Source: Ilumatobacteraceae bacterium | GTDB lineage: Bacteria; Actinomycetota; Acidimicrobiia; Acidimicrobiales; Ilumatobacteraceae | Reading direction: 5' to 3' | DNA: 7,736 bases | Assembly: GCA_007122945.1 (NCBI GenBank) | Contig: SKSP01000522.1 | Span: forward strand, 1-7,736 | Part shown: positions 1 through 6,260 of the stretch, piece by piece | How positions within the stretch are numbered: position 1 is the stretch's first letter | Layout: each line of letters opens with the position of its first letter | The notes under the pieces: generated by a model | Told to the model about the DNA's origin: nothing | Seen by the model: only the letters and a program-made list of their open reading frames with translations | Database searches by the model: none | Position numbers and translations under genes: made by a program

Positions 1-60
1 CTCGTCGGTCGTCTCGTCGGTGCCGATGGCGTCCGGGGTGGTGTCAGGGGAAGTGGTCAT
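1..60 (-). CDS. Exported surface protein paralog, N-terminus only (runs off the left edge)
   Basis: The reverse strand from position 60 reads ATG followed by codons for MTTSPDTTPDAIGTDETTDE and stays open to the window edge. It closely resembles the first 17 residues of the neighbouring complete gene (MAISPDNLPDTDEPTDE), with a three-residue insertion. A GAAAGGA Shine-Dalgarno sequence lies 9 nt before the ATG, exactly as in the neighbour. The gene is therefore a tandem paralog in the same orientation, and its Tat signal region would lie beyond the edge. Only 20 codons are visible, so nothing can be said about its mature domain. Function is unknown. Confidence 0.75.
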   Translation of the reverse strand, partial: MTTSPDTTPDAIGTDETTDE

Positions 61-181
61 GTGCGTGGGTCCTTTCGAGGAATCACCAGTGGGGACTGTC
101 CGGTGTCCGCGCCGGGCCCTTGGTGTATCACGTCGTGGACGTGCACGTTCGTCACCCGCCCCCTCGGCGTGGCATCGGTGC
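58..181 (-). repeat. Duplicated leader/upstream region, copy A
   Basis: This block matches 1303-1425 over about 123 nt, roughly 85-90% identical by eye, with only one- or two-base gaps. It starts at the ATG of the truncated gene, includes its Shine-Dalgarno sequence and runs upstream. In copy B the block ends where the divergent four-cysteine gene begins. In copy A the matching place has TGGCAT instead of TAGCAT and no ATG follows, so the divergent promoter has decayed or was cut at the duplication boundary. This block occupies most of the gene-free stretch 61-237. Confidence 0.85.
70..75 (-). promoter_or_regulatory. Ribosome binding site of the truncated surface protein gene
   Basis: AAAGGA on the minus strand lies 9 nt before the ATG at 60-58. 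The same sequence and spacing occur before the neighbouring paralog. These two genes are SD-led, unlike most other genes in the window. Confidence 0.7.
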
Positions 182-203
182 GGACGACGTGGCCGGTTGG
201 GGG

Positions 204-222
204 CGGCCGGTCCGCCGGGCCG
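204..222 (-). terminator. Possible hairpin downstream of the complete surface protein gene
   Basis: About 16 nt beyond the TAG at 240-238, a GC-only inverted repeat can form a 5-7 bp stem (CGGCC pairing with GGCCG, plus two G-C pairs across one bulged base) with a TCCG loop. There is no T-tract, so it is not a classical intrinsic terminator. In DNA this GC-rich, such short stems also arise by chance. Confidence 0.3.
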
Positions 223-237
223 GTCGCGGCGTGACGC

Positions 238-1305
238 CTACAGGTAGTAGCCGAAGACGTCGACGAGGAAGTGGGTGCTGCCGGTCTGGTCGCCGCAGTA
301 CACCCGGATCTCGCGGTCCGCGTTGATCGGGACGGTGATCGAGTTGGCGATCTGGAGCTCGTCGGCACCCCAGTTCAACACCGAGGTCTGCGTCACCTCG
401 CTGTCGCCGGACGTCACCGCCAGGAAGTTCTCGGCGGTGGGGTTGGCGGCGGTGAGGTTGATCTGCACCGCCGTCGCGCCCTCCGGCACGGCGTCTTCCA
501 AGATCACGCTGCCGCCGCCGTCGTGGCCGTTCGCGACGCTGATCACGCGGTTCGTGTTCGGCGCGAGCATCTCGCCGCCGTCGGGCGAGAAGCCGGCCTG
601 GCGGGAGTCGTAGGCGCGCTGCGGGTCGATCGCATGGAACGCGCCGGCGCCGCTGGCTGCTGCCGACAGCGAGACCCAGTCGACCGTGTCCGGTTCCTCA
701 CCCTCGATCGAGTACCACAACGTGTAGTCGGCGTCGACGTACAACTCGCCCGGGGTGTGCTGGCCCGCGCTGGGGCCGCTCTGCTCGCCGGGTTCGAAGC
801 GCACCTGCGCACCGCTGCCGGCGTTCACGAAGAGGGCGATCGGAACCGGATCGGTGTCGGTCGCGGCCTCGCCGGCGAGGTTGACGGCGACGACGCCGTA
901 ACCGAGGGACGTGGCCGCGGAACCGAGCAGCCCGTTGACGACCAGCTCGTTGCCGTACCCGCCGATGAAGGCGGGGAACCTCCTGGGGCTCGGGGGGACA
1001 CCCGGGCCCTCGGGCACCGGGATGGCGTCGCCGACGCCGAGCACGCTCAGGCCATCGTCGCCGTAGGCCGGCCCGTCGTAGACCAGCGTCGTCGGGGACT
1101 GGCTCGTGTTGTTGTCCTCCTGGGTGGCGCCATCGCCGAGGAGCAACGGGTCGCCGTCTTCGGCCGAGGCCGTCTTGCCGAAGGCGGCGACACCGGCGGC
1201 GGCACCGCCACCGGCGATCAGCGCTCGCAGGGCGTTGCGTCGTGTGCGTGACGTCTCGTCGGTCGGTTCGTCGGTGTCGGGGAGGTTGTCAGGGGAGATG
1301 GCCAT
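238..1305 (-). CDS. Tat-exported surface/secreted protein of unknown function
   Basis: 355 aa. The N-terminus is a likely twin-arginine (Tat) signal: an acidic Ser/Thr-rich start, then TRRNALRAL (Arg22-Arg23), a hydrophobic Ala/Gly stretch at about 28-42 and a TASA cleavage site near 45-48. The mature protein is acidic and Gly/Ala/Pro-rich, with no catalytic motif I recognise. Residues about 227-355 resemble a C-terminal module common in actinobacterial and Acidimicrobiia exported proteins: a RAYDSR motif (230-235), a GATAVQINLTAANPT segment (276-290), and the ending STHFLVDVFGYYL. I know this module only as a recurrent extracellular domain of unknown function. The start at 1305 is preferred over an upstream in-frame GTG at 1329. 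The Shine-Dalgarno sequence lies inside the longer reading, and a 2-nt length difference in the paralog's leader breaks that frame. A tandem paralog lies 3' of this gene. Confidence 0.85.
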   Translation of the reverse strand: MAISPDNLPDTDEPTDETSRTRRNALRALIAGGGAAAGVAAFGKTASAEDGDPLLLGDGATQEDNNTSQSPTTLVYDGPAYGDDGLSVLGVGDAIPVPEGPGVPPSPRRFPAFIGGYGNELVVNGLLGSAATSLGYGVVAVNLAGEAATDTDPVPIALFVNAGSGAQVRFEPGEQSGPSAGQHTPGELYVDADYTLWYSIEGEEPDTVDWVSLSAAASGAGAFHAIDPQRAYDSRQAGFSPDGGEMLAPNTNRVISVANGHDGGGSVILEDAVPEGATAVQINLTAANPTAENFLAVTSGDSEVTQTSVLNWGADELQIANSITVPINADREIRVYCGDQTGSTHFLVDVFGYYL

Positions 1306-1314
1306 GTGCGTGGG

Positions 1315-1320
1315 TCCTTT
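1315..1320 (-). promoter_or_regulatory. Ribosome binding site that decides the start of the surface protein gene
   Basis: AAAGGA on the minus strand lies 9 nt upstream of the ATG at 1305-1303. It falls inside the longer possible reading frame, so it argues for the shorter protein. Confidence 0.75.
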
Positions 1321-1413
1321 CGGGATCACCAGTGGGGACCGTCCGGTGTCCGCGCCCGGGCCACCGGTGTATCACGCTCCGGACGTGAAGGTTCGTCGCC
1401 CGCCCCCTCGGCG

Positions 1414-1419
1414 TAGCAT
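1414..1419 (+). promoter_or_regulatory. -10 element of a leaderless promoter (four-cysteine protein)
   Basis: TAGCAT fits the actinobacterial TANNNT -10 consensus and ends 7 nt before the ATG at 1427. Transcription would start at or next to the A of the start codon. There is no Shine-Dalgarno sequence before this ATG. No convincing -35 is visible; TTCGTC at 1392-1397 is the closest with a 16-nt spacer. Confidence 0.55.
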
Positions 1420-1426
1420 CGGTGCC

Positions 1427-1786
1427 ATGCCGATGCGGACGGAGTGCAAGAACTTCGAGAGCCGGAGCTACCCGAACGGCGACACCGTCCGGAAGTGCAG
1501 CCTCGATCTCGCCCCCGACGCACCGTGGCGGTGCCCCGAGCCGTGCCCGCGTTACGAGCGCCGGCTCGCCGACGTCGCCTGGACCCACGGCTCGCTCGTC
1601 CGGCCGCCGACCCCGCCCGAGCCCGCCGGTCTCGAAGACGGCACCGCCGCTGCATTGCTGGACGCCACCGAGGACATCATCAACGCCGCGAGCGACGAGG
1701 TCCGGGCCGAGCTGGCCGCCGAGCAGGCCCGCGCCGAGGAGGGCCGGTGGCAGGGGCTGAAACGTCGGTTCCGGCGTGGGAATTAA
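1427..1786 (+). CDS. Conserved-looking four-cysteine small protein upstream of sufD, function unknown
   Basis: 119 aa, starting MPMRTECKNFESRSYPNG and ending in a basic tail (KRRFRRGN). All four cysteines lie in the first 40 residues: C7, C24, C36 and C40 (C-X16-C-X11-C-X3-C, ending CPEPC). This arrangement could hold a zinc ion or an Fe-S cluster. Residues about 70-112 are Ala/Glu-rich and probably helical. There is no signal peptide or membrane segment. The ATG at 1427 is chosen because a TAGCAT -10 lies 7 nt before it, and because upstream in-frame sequence would be antisense to the surface protein and its leader. A second Met is at codon 3. The stop is 27 nt before sufD on the same strand. 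I recall similar proteins beside suf genes in Acidimicrobiia but know no assigned function, so a role in Fe-S assembly is inference from position and cysteines. Confidence 0.8.
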   Translation: MPMRTECKNFESRSYPNGDTVRKCSLDLAPDAPWRCPEPCPRYERRLADVAWTHGSLVRPPTPPEPAGLEDGTAAALLDATEDIINAASDEVRAELAAEQARAEEGRWQGLKRRFRRGN

Positions 1787-1788
1787 CA

Positions 1789-1803
1789 CTACGCGCATCG
1801 TAG
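1789..1803. promoter_or_regulatory. Inverted repeat overlapping the sufD -10, possible operator
   Basis: CTACG-CGCAT-CGTAG has perfect 5-bp arms around a 5-nt centre. It sits in a locally AT-rich island (AATTAACACT...TAGAATT), and its last three bases are the first three of the TAGAAT -10. A protein bound here would block sufD transcription. The arms are short, so chance is possible. It is also just after the stop of the preceding gene, but there is no T-tract to suggest a terminator. Confidence 0.35.
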
Positions 1804-1806
1804 AAT
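1801..1806 (+). promoter_or_regulatory. -10 element of a leaderless promoter (sufD)
   Basis: TAGAAT (TANNNT) ends 7 nt before the GTG at 1814, the same geometry as the preceding gene. The gap TCCCTCC contains no Shine-Dalgarno sequence. sufD may thus have its own promoter in addition to read-through from the four-cysteine gene. Confidence 0.55.
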
Positions 1807-1813
1807 TCCCTCC

Positions 1814-2914
1814 GTGCCCACGTTGACGGCCGCGACGCCCCTCCCCACCACCGACGAGGAGATCTGGCGCTACAGCCGGATCGGTGAGCTCGACCTCGAC
1901 CGGTTCACGCCGACCGCCGCCGACACCGACGTTCGCGGTGGTGCCGGCATCGAGATCGACCACGCGGCGACGGGTGACGCGCTCGACGTGATCGGCCGCC
2001 TCACCGGCGACGCCGCGCCCGACGTGTTCGCCGCGCTCAACCTCGAGCACGCCTCGCCCACGCTGATCACCGTGCCGGCCGGCCGGGTGGTCGAGCAACC
2101 CGTCGTCGTCACCCACATGGTGCGCGGTTCCGACGAGGCGGTCTTCCCACGACTGGTGATCGACGCCGGTGCCGACAGCGAGATCACGGTCGTGGAGGTG
2201 TTCACGTCCGAGCCGGACTCAACCTCGCTCGTCGTCCCGGTCGTGCAGATCCGCGCCGGCCAGGCCGCCCGGGTCCGGTACCTCGCCGTCAACGAGCTCG
2301 GCGAGCGGGTCTGGTCGATCGGCCATCAGCAGGCCCTCGGCGAACGCGACTCGCAGCTGTTGGTCGCCACCGTCGCGCTCGGCGGCGACTACGCCCGGGT
2401 CCGCACTGATGTCCGGCTCAGCGGCGCGGGCGCGAGCGCGAAGCAGGTCGCCCTGTACTTCGCCGGCGGCACGCAGATGCACGACTTCCGCACGATCCAG
2501 GACCACGACGCGCCGCACACCCACAGCGACCTGCTGTTCAAGGGCGCCGTGCAGGATCACTCGCGGAGCGTGTACACGGGCCTGATCAAGATCCGCGAGC
2601 ACGCCCGTGGCACCGCGGCGTTCCAGACCAACCGCAACCTCACGCTGTCGGAGGGCGCCTGGGCCGAGAGCGTGCCGAACCTCGAGATCGAGACGAACGA
2701 CGTGAAGTGCAGCCATGCCTCCACCGTCGGCCCGATCGACGAGGAGCAGCGCTTCTACCTCGAGAGTCGTGGCGTGCCGCCGTCGGTCGCCGAACGTCTC
2801 GTCGTGCTCGGCTTCTTCGACGAGGTCCTGTCCCAACTCCCCGCCGGTGACCTCGCGACCGACCTGCGCGCCCGCGTCGCCGCCAAGCTCAGCATCGGAG
2901 ACGATCCGCGATGA
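1814..2914 (+). CDS. sufD: Fe-S cluster assembly protein SufD
   Basis: 366 aa, cytoplasmic. SufD is the partner of SufB in the SufBC2D complex, where clusters are built with sulfur from the SufS system. Diagnostic features are the N-terminal EEIWRYSRI (W18-R19-Y20, compare the WRYT-type motif of SufD), a long beta-rich middle expected to form the beta-helix, and the strongly conserved C-terminal part. That part has GLIKI (256-260), NRNLTLSEGA, PNLEIETNDVKCSHASTVG, DEEQRFYLESRG and the final helices. C299 and H301 in KCSH match the Cys/His at the SufB-SufD interface; the His is implicated in cluster formation in E. coli SufD. The length fits SufD and is well short of a typical SufB of about 470-480 aa. 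GTG 1814 is the start because a TAGAAT -10 lies 7 nt before it. The stop overlaps the Rieske gene (ATGA). Confidence 0.92.
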   Translation: MPTLTAATPLPTTDEEIWRYSRIGELDLDRFTPTAADTDVRGGAGIEIDHAATGDALDVIGRLTGDAAPDVFAALNLEHASPTLITVPAGRVVEQPVVVTHMVRGSDEAVFPRLVIDAGADSEITVVEVFTSEPDSTSLVVPVVQIRAGQAARVRYLAVNELGERVWSIGHQQALGERDSQLLVATVALGGDYARVRTDVRLSGAGASAKQVALYFAGGTQMHDFRTIQDHDAPHTHSDLLFKGAVQDHSRSVYTGLIKIREHARGTAAFQTNRNLTLSEGAWAESVPNLEIETNDVKCSHASTVGPIDEEQRFYLESRGVPPSVAERLVVLGFFDEVLSQLPAGDLATDLRARVAAKLSIGDDPR

Positions 2915-3263
2915 CCCAGCCGTCCCCCGCCGCCACCGTCGTCGGCCCGCTCGACGAGTTCCCCGACGGCACCGCTCGCAAGGTCGACGTCGACGGCGTG
3001 CCCGTCGCGGTCGTCCGCATCGGCGACGACGTCTACGCGATCGGCGACACCTGCAGCCACCAGAACGTGTCGCTCTCGGAGGGTGAGGTGTGGTGCGACG
3101 AGCGCGAGATCGAGTGCCCGAAGCACTCCAGCACGTTCAGCCTCGAGACCGGCGTGCCGACCACCCTGCCGGCCACCCAACCGGTGCCGGTGTACGACGC
3201 CGCGGTGGTCGACGGCGACATCGTCGTGAGCCTCCGACCGAGCGACGACACGGAGGCGACCCG

Positions 3264-3267
<4 letters not shown>
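2911..3267 (+). CDS. Rieske-type [2Fe-2S] ferredoxin-like protein of the suf operon
   Basis: 118 aa, cytoplasmic, about the size of the small Rieske ferredoxins of aromatic dioxygenase systems (BphF/NirD-like). The cluster ligands are complete: C48-S-H50 and C69-P-K-H72 (CXH-X18-CXXH). An extra Cys is at 62. The fold pattern fits: beta-rich N-terminus, VYAIGDTCSHQNVSLSEG, ECPKHSSTFSLETG, then VPVYDAAVVDGDIVVSL. It overlaps sufD by ATGA and sufC by ATGA, so it is translationally coupled in the suf operon. This sufD-Rieske-sufC order is familiar from other actinobacteria such as Streptomyces. No dioxygenase is nearby, so a dioxygenase-subunit name would mislead. It more probably carries electrons or a cluster within Fe-S assembly, but its exact role is not established. 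Confidence 0.9.
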
Positions 3268-4109
<842 letters not shown>

Positions 4110-4125
4110 CCCGTTCCGTCCGCGC

Positions 4126-4149
4126 CGATCGACCGGAACCGGTCGATCG
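4126..4149. terminator. Bidirectional terminator-like hairpin between sufC and htpX
   Basis: A perfect inverted repeat has 11-bp arms (CGATCGACCGG and CCGGTCGATCG) around AA; sterically this is a 10-bp stem with a GAAC loop. It lies 17 nt after the sufC stop and 15 nt beyond the htpX stop on the other strand, the only intergenic space between these convergent genes. There is no T-tract on either side, so it would act as a GC-rich stem-only terminator or an RNA 3'-end stabiliser. Confidence 0.65.
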
Positions 4150-4164
4150 CGGCAGACGGTTCGA

Positions 4165-5052
4165 TCAGATGGCGGCGCGGGCGCCGGGGTTGATCTCGCG
4201 CAAGCGGCGGATGCGCTCCTCGGTCTTGGGGTGCGTGCTGAACAGCTTCGCCACGTCGACGCCGCCGGTGCGCTTGTGGCTCGCCTCGGCGAGCGGGTTG
4301 TGGATGTAGGCCTGCGCCTGGGCGGGGGCGACCGCCATCGGCGTGCGGGCGGCGATCGTCTCGATGCGCTGGAGCGCCCGGGCGAGCGGCTCGCCGGTGC
4401 CGATCAGCTCGGCGGCGCCGCGGTCGGCCTCGAACTCGCGCGACCGCGAGATCGCCATCTGCATCAGGCCGGCGGCGATCGGTGCCAGGAGCGCCACGGC
4501 GAGCGCCCCGATCGGGCTCCCACCACGACCGCCGCCACGACCGAACATGGCGCCCCACATCGCGATCTGGGCGACGAAGGAGATCGCCGTGGCGATCGCC
4601 GCGGCGACCGACCCGATGAGGATGTCGCGGTGCTTGACGTGCATCAGCTCGTGCGCCATCACGCCGGCGACCTCCTCCGCGGGCAGGGCGCGCAGCAGGC
4701 CCTCGGTGGCGCACACCACGGCGTTGCGCGGGTTGCGGCCGGTGGCGAACGCGTTCGGCTGGGCCTGCGGCGCGATCGCGACCGTGGGCATCGGCAAGTT
4801 GGCCCGATCCGCGAGGGTCTGGATCATGCGGTACAGCTCGGGGGCCTCCGCCTCGGTGACGACCTTGGCCTTGGCCGACTTGAGGGCCAGCTTGTCGGAG
4901 AACCAGTACGAGCCGCCGACCATCACGAGGGCGAGCACGAGCCCGATGACCAGCGACGTGGAGCTGCCACCACCGAGCAGGCCCGCCACCGCGACGATGA
5001 GGCCGCCCATCCCGGCCAGCAGCACGGTGGTCTTCATCGTGTTCTTGAACAT
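4165..5052 (-). CDS. htpX: HtpX-family membrane zinc metalloprotease (M48)
   Basis: 295 aa integral membrane endoprotease of the cell membrane, which in the family degrades misfolded or damaged membrane proteins. It carries the zinc motif HELMH (H134, E135, H138) and a third ligand Glu206 in SREFEADRGAAELIG. Two N-terminal hydrophobic segments (about 8-28 and 33-51) and two more around 143-166 and 181-202 give the usual topology. The C-terminal FSTHPKTEERIRRL is a family signature. Length matches E. coli HtpX. The start at 5052 (MFKNTMKTTV) is preferred over a more upstream in-frame start at 5103, because MFKN is a typical HtpX opening and a TATCCT -10 ends 6 nt before it. It is convergent with sufC and divergent from the methyltransferase. 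Confidence 0.93.
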   Translation of the reverse strand: MFKNTMKTTVLLAGMGGLIVAVAGLLGGGSSTSLVIGLVLALVMVGGSYWFSDKLALKSAKAKVVTEAEAPELYRMIQTLADRANLPMPTVAIAPQAQPNAFATGRNPRNAVVCATEGLLRALPAEEVAGVMAHELMHVKHRDILIGSVAAAIATAISFVAQIAMWGAMFGRGGGRGGSPIGALAVALLAPIAAGLMQMAISRSREFEADRGAAELIGTGEPLARALQRIETIAARTPMAVAPAQAQAYIHNPLAEASHKRTGGVDVAKLFSTHPKTEERIRRLREINPGARAAI

Positions 5053-5058
5053 GCCCCC

Positions 5059-5064
5059 AGGATA
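5059..5064 (-). promoter_or_regulatory. -10 element of a leaderless promoter (htpX)
   Basis: On the minus strand TATCCT (TANNNT) ends 6 nt before the ATG at 5052. The gap GGGGGC is too close to the start to be a normal Shine-Dalgarno. Transcription would begin at or near the start codon. No clear -35 is visible. Confidence 0.55.
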
Positions 5065-5068
5065 CCGA

Positions 5069-5081
5069 CCCAGTGTCTGGG
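5069..5081. promoter_or_regulatory. Small palindrome upstream of the htpX -10, possible operator
   Basis: CCCAG-TGT-CTGGG is a perfect 5-bp inverted repeat with a 3-nt centre. It lies in the spacer between the expected -35 and the -10 of htpX, where a bound repressor would block the promoter. The arms are short, so confidence is low. Confidence 0.3.
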
Positions 5082-5110
5082 CGCGACGGTGACCTCCGGC
5101 CACGGCGCCC

Positions 5111-5140
5111 CGTCGTCACCCGTCGTCACCCGTCGTCACC
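5111..5140 (+). repeat. Three perfect tandem copies of a 10-bp repeat
   Basis: CGTCGTCACC occurs three times head to tail with no change, followed by CGCCG. It lies between the divergent promoters of htpX and the FkbM methyltransferase, about 25-50 nt upstream of the latter's -10. It could be a cluster of binding sites or a replication-slippage tract. The 10-bp period places all copies on the same DNA face. Confidence 0.8.
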
Positions 5141-5162
5141 CGCCGACGCCGTGGTGCACGGG

Positions 5163-5168
5163 TAGGGT
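5163..5168 (+). promoter_or_regulatory. -10 element of a leaderless promoter (FkbM methyltransferase)
   Basis: TAGGGT (TANNNT) ends 6 nt before the GTG at 5175, and no Shine-Dalgarno sequence is present. This is the same layout as for htpX. Confidence 0.5.
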
Positions 5169-5174
5169 GCCGGC

Positions 5175-6182
5175 GTGCTGCGACGACGCCGACGGGACGG
5201 GTCGAACGAGGACGGGTCGATCGAGATCTCGGGCCGGGTCGACGATCTGCTCCGTCTGCTGTTCCCCGGTGGCCTGGACGACTCGCAGCGGGGCCGGGTC
5301 GCGGCGATGCTCGGCGCCGACGATCCGTTCACCCCGAGCGCCGTGCGGCGGGTGCTCGGCGCGCTCGACCAGCAGTCCGCGCCGTCGCCGGTCGTGGTGC
5401 GCTTCGGCCCGGCCGATCTCGACGGGGTGGAGGTGGAGGTGGAGGGGTACGGGAGCGCCACGCTCCTGCTCGACCGGGCGGACGCCTCGGTGTCGGTCCA
5501 GATCCGCGACGACGGCAACTACGAGCCGTACCTGGCGGCCGTCCTCGACGACCTGCTCGACCCGGGCGATGTGTTCGTCGACGTCGGGGCGAACGTCGGC
5601 TACCACACCCTCCGCGCGGCCCTCTGCGTCGGGCCCGCTGGCCGGGTGATCGCCGTGGAGGCGAACCCCGAGAACGCCCGGCTGCTCGCACTGACGATCG
5701 CCGAGAACGGCGTCGATCACGTCGACCTGTGGCCGTTCGCCCTCGGCCGGGCGGTCGGCCACGCCCACTTCGGCGTCCACATCGGCTCCAACGGCGGGTT
5801 CGCCCCCGACGACATCGCTGCCGTCGCGTCGGGCCGGGGGACCGTGGCGCCGGTGCTCCCGCTCGACGCGCTCGGGCTCGAACGCGTCGACGTGATCAAG
5901 ATCGACGTCGAGGGGGCCGAGCCGATGGTGGTCGAGGGCGCGCTCGGCACGATCGACCGCTGCCGGCCCGCCGTCGTGATGGAGCTGTCGTGCGAGATGA
6001 CCCGCCGCGTGGGCGGCATCGAGCCCGAGGACCACCTCCGTCGCCTCACCGACCGCGGCTACCGACTCCACGTGATCGACCGCACGGGCCACCCCCCGAT
6101 CGAGTTCGAGTCCCCCGCCGCCCTCCTCGCCACCTGGCCCGACCCGCTCCACCTCGACGACCTCCTCCTCCTCCCCGGGTAA
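5175..6182 (+). CDS. FkbM-family SAM-dependent methyltransferase
   Basis: 335 aa, predicted cytoplasmic. Residues about 115-310 form a class I methyltransferase domain of the FkbM type. The SAM-binding motif I is VFVDVGANVGYHTLRAA (133-149), the acidic residue that binds the ribose is Glu162 in VIAVEANPENARLL, and the FkbM hallmark IKIDVEGAEPMVVEG is at 241-255. FkbM itself O-methylates a polyketide; relatives methylate sugars, lipids and other substrates, so the substrate here is unknown. Residues 1-110 start with a basic stretch (MLRRRRRD) followed by a part I do not recognise, possibly a substrate or oligomerisation region. There is no transmembrane segment and no glycosyltransferase or polyketide gene nearby. 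The GTG start is set by the TAGGGT -10 six nt upstream. Confidence 0.88.
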   Translation: MLRRRRRDGSNEDGSIEISGRVDDLLRLLFPGGLDDSQRGRVAAMLGADDPFTPSAVRRVLGALDQQSAPSPVVVRFGPADLDGVEVEVEGYGSATLLLDRADASVSVQIRDDGNYEPYLAAVLDDLLDPGDVFVDVGANVGYHTLRAALCVGPAGRVIAVEANPENARLLALTIAENGVDHVDLWPFALGRAVGHAHFGVHIGSNGGFAPDDIAAVASGRGTVAPVLPLDALGLERVDVIKIDVEGAEPMVVEGALGTIDRCRPAVVMELSCEMTRRVGGIEPEDHLRRLTDRGYRLHVIDRTGHPPIEFESPAALLATWPDPLHLDDLLLLPG

Positions 6183-6184
6183 CT

Positions 6185-6194
6185 GAACCGGTTC
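6185..6194. promoter_or_regulatory. GAACCGGTTC palindrome just after the methyltransferase stop
   Basis: A perfect 10-bp palindrome starts 3 nt after the TAA. Its half-site GAACC/GGTTC recurs in the 14-bp palindrome at 6226-6239, which suggests a paired binding site. It is too compact to be a terminator stem. Confidence 0.3.
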
Positions 6195-6225
6195 CGGGGG
6201 GTCCCCACGTGACCAACTCGACGCG

Positions 6226-6239
6226 GAACCCCGGGGTTC
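6226..6239. promoter_or_regulatory. 14-bp perfect palindrome upstream of the dehydratase promoter
   Basis: GAACCCCGGGGTTC is a perfect palindrome about 21 nt upstream of the TACGGT -10, so it borders the expected -35 position. It shares the GAACC...GGTTC half-sites with the 6185-6194 palindrome. It may be an operator of the dehydratase-MFS operon, or a hairpin ending the methyltransferase transcript. Confidence 0.4.
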
Positions 6240-6260
6240 GGGGCGGTGGGTCCCGCTGAC

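Larger units (their letters stand above)
1303..1425 (-). repeat. Duplicated leader/upstream region, copy B
   Basis: This is the partner of 58-181. It is the whole intergenic region between the surface protein gene (minus) and the four-cysteine gene (plus). Blocks identical in both copies include TCCTTT (SD complement), ATCACCAGTGGGGA, GTCCGGTGTCCGCGCC, GGTGTATCACG and CCCGCCCCCTCGGCGT (plus-strand reading). The minus-strand promoter should lie here. The conserved CGTGATACACC (complement of GGTGTATCACG) has a TGN-TA extended -10 look but lacks the final T, so I do not assign it. Confidence 0.85.

Noticed and set aside
1306..1329. An extended N-terminus (MIPKGPTH) for the surface protein from GTG 1329
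   Set aside because: The Shine-Dalgarno sequence lies inside it, and the paralog's leader has a 2-nt difference that breaks the frame. The ATG at 1305 is better.
1786..1803. A SufR-type operator before sufD (ACACT half-site)
   Set aside because: ACACT is present at 1786-1790, but 5 nt later the sequence is CATCG, not the TGTGA-type second half I recall for SufR sites. The CTACG/CGTAG repeat fits better.
1289..2116. A minus-strand frame of 275 codons opposite the four-cysteine gene and sufD
   Set aside because: It crosses the surface protein promoter and has no domain. The plus-strand genes explain the region.
5053..5103. An extended HtpX N-terminus (MAGGHRRAQTLGRYPGG)
   Set aside because: It would cover the TATCCT -10 and is unlike HtpX N-termini, which start just before the first membrane segment.
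4231..5649. A 472-codon plus-strand frame opposite htpX and into the FkbM gene
   Set aside because: It is low-complexity, rich in Arg, Gly, Asp and His, and spans the divergent promoter region. htpX on the other strand has HEXXH and membrane segments.
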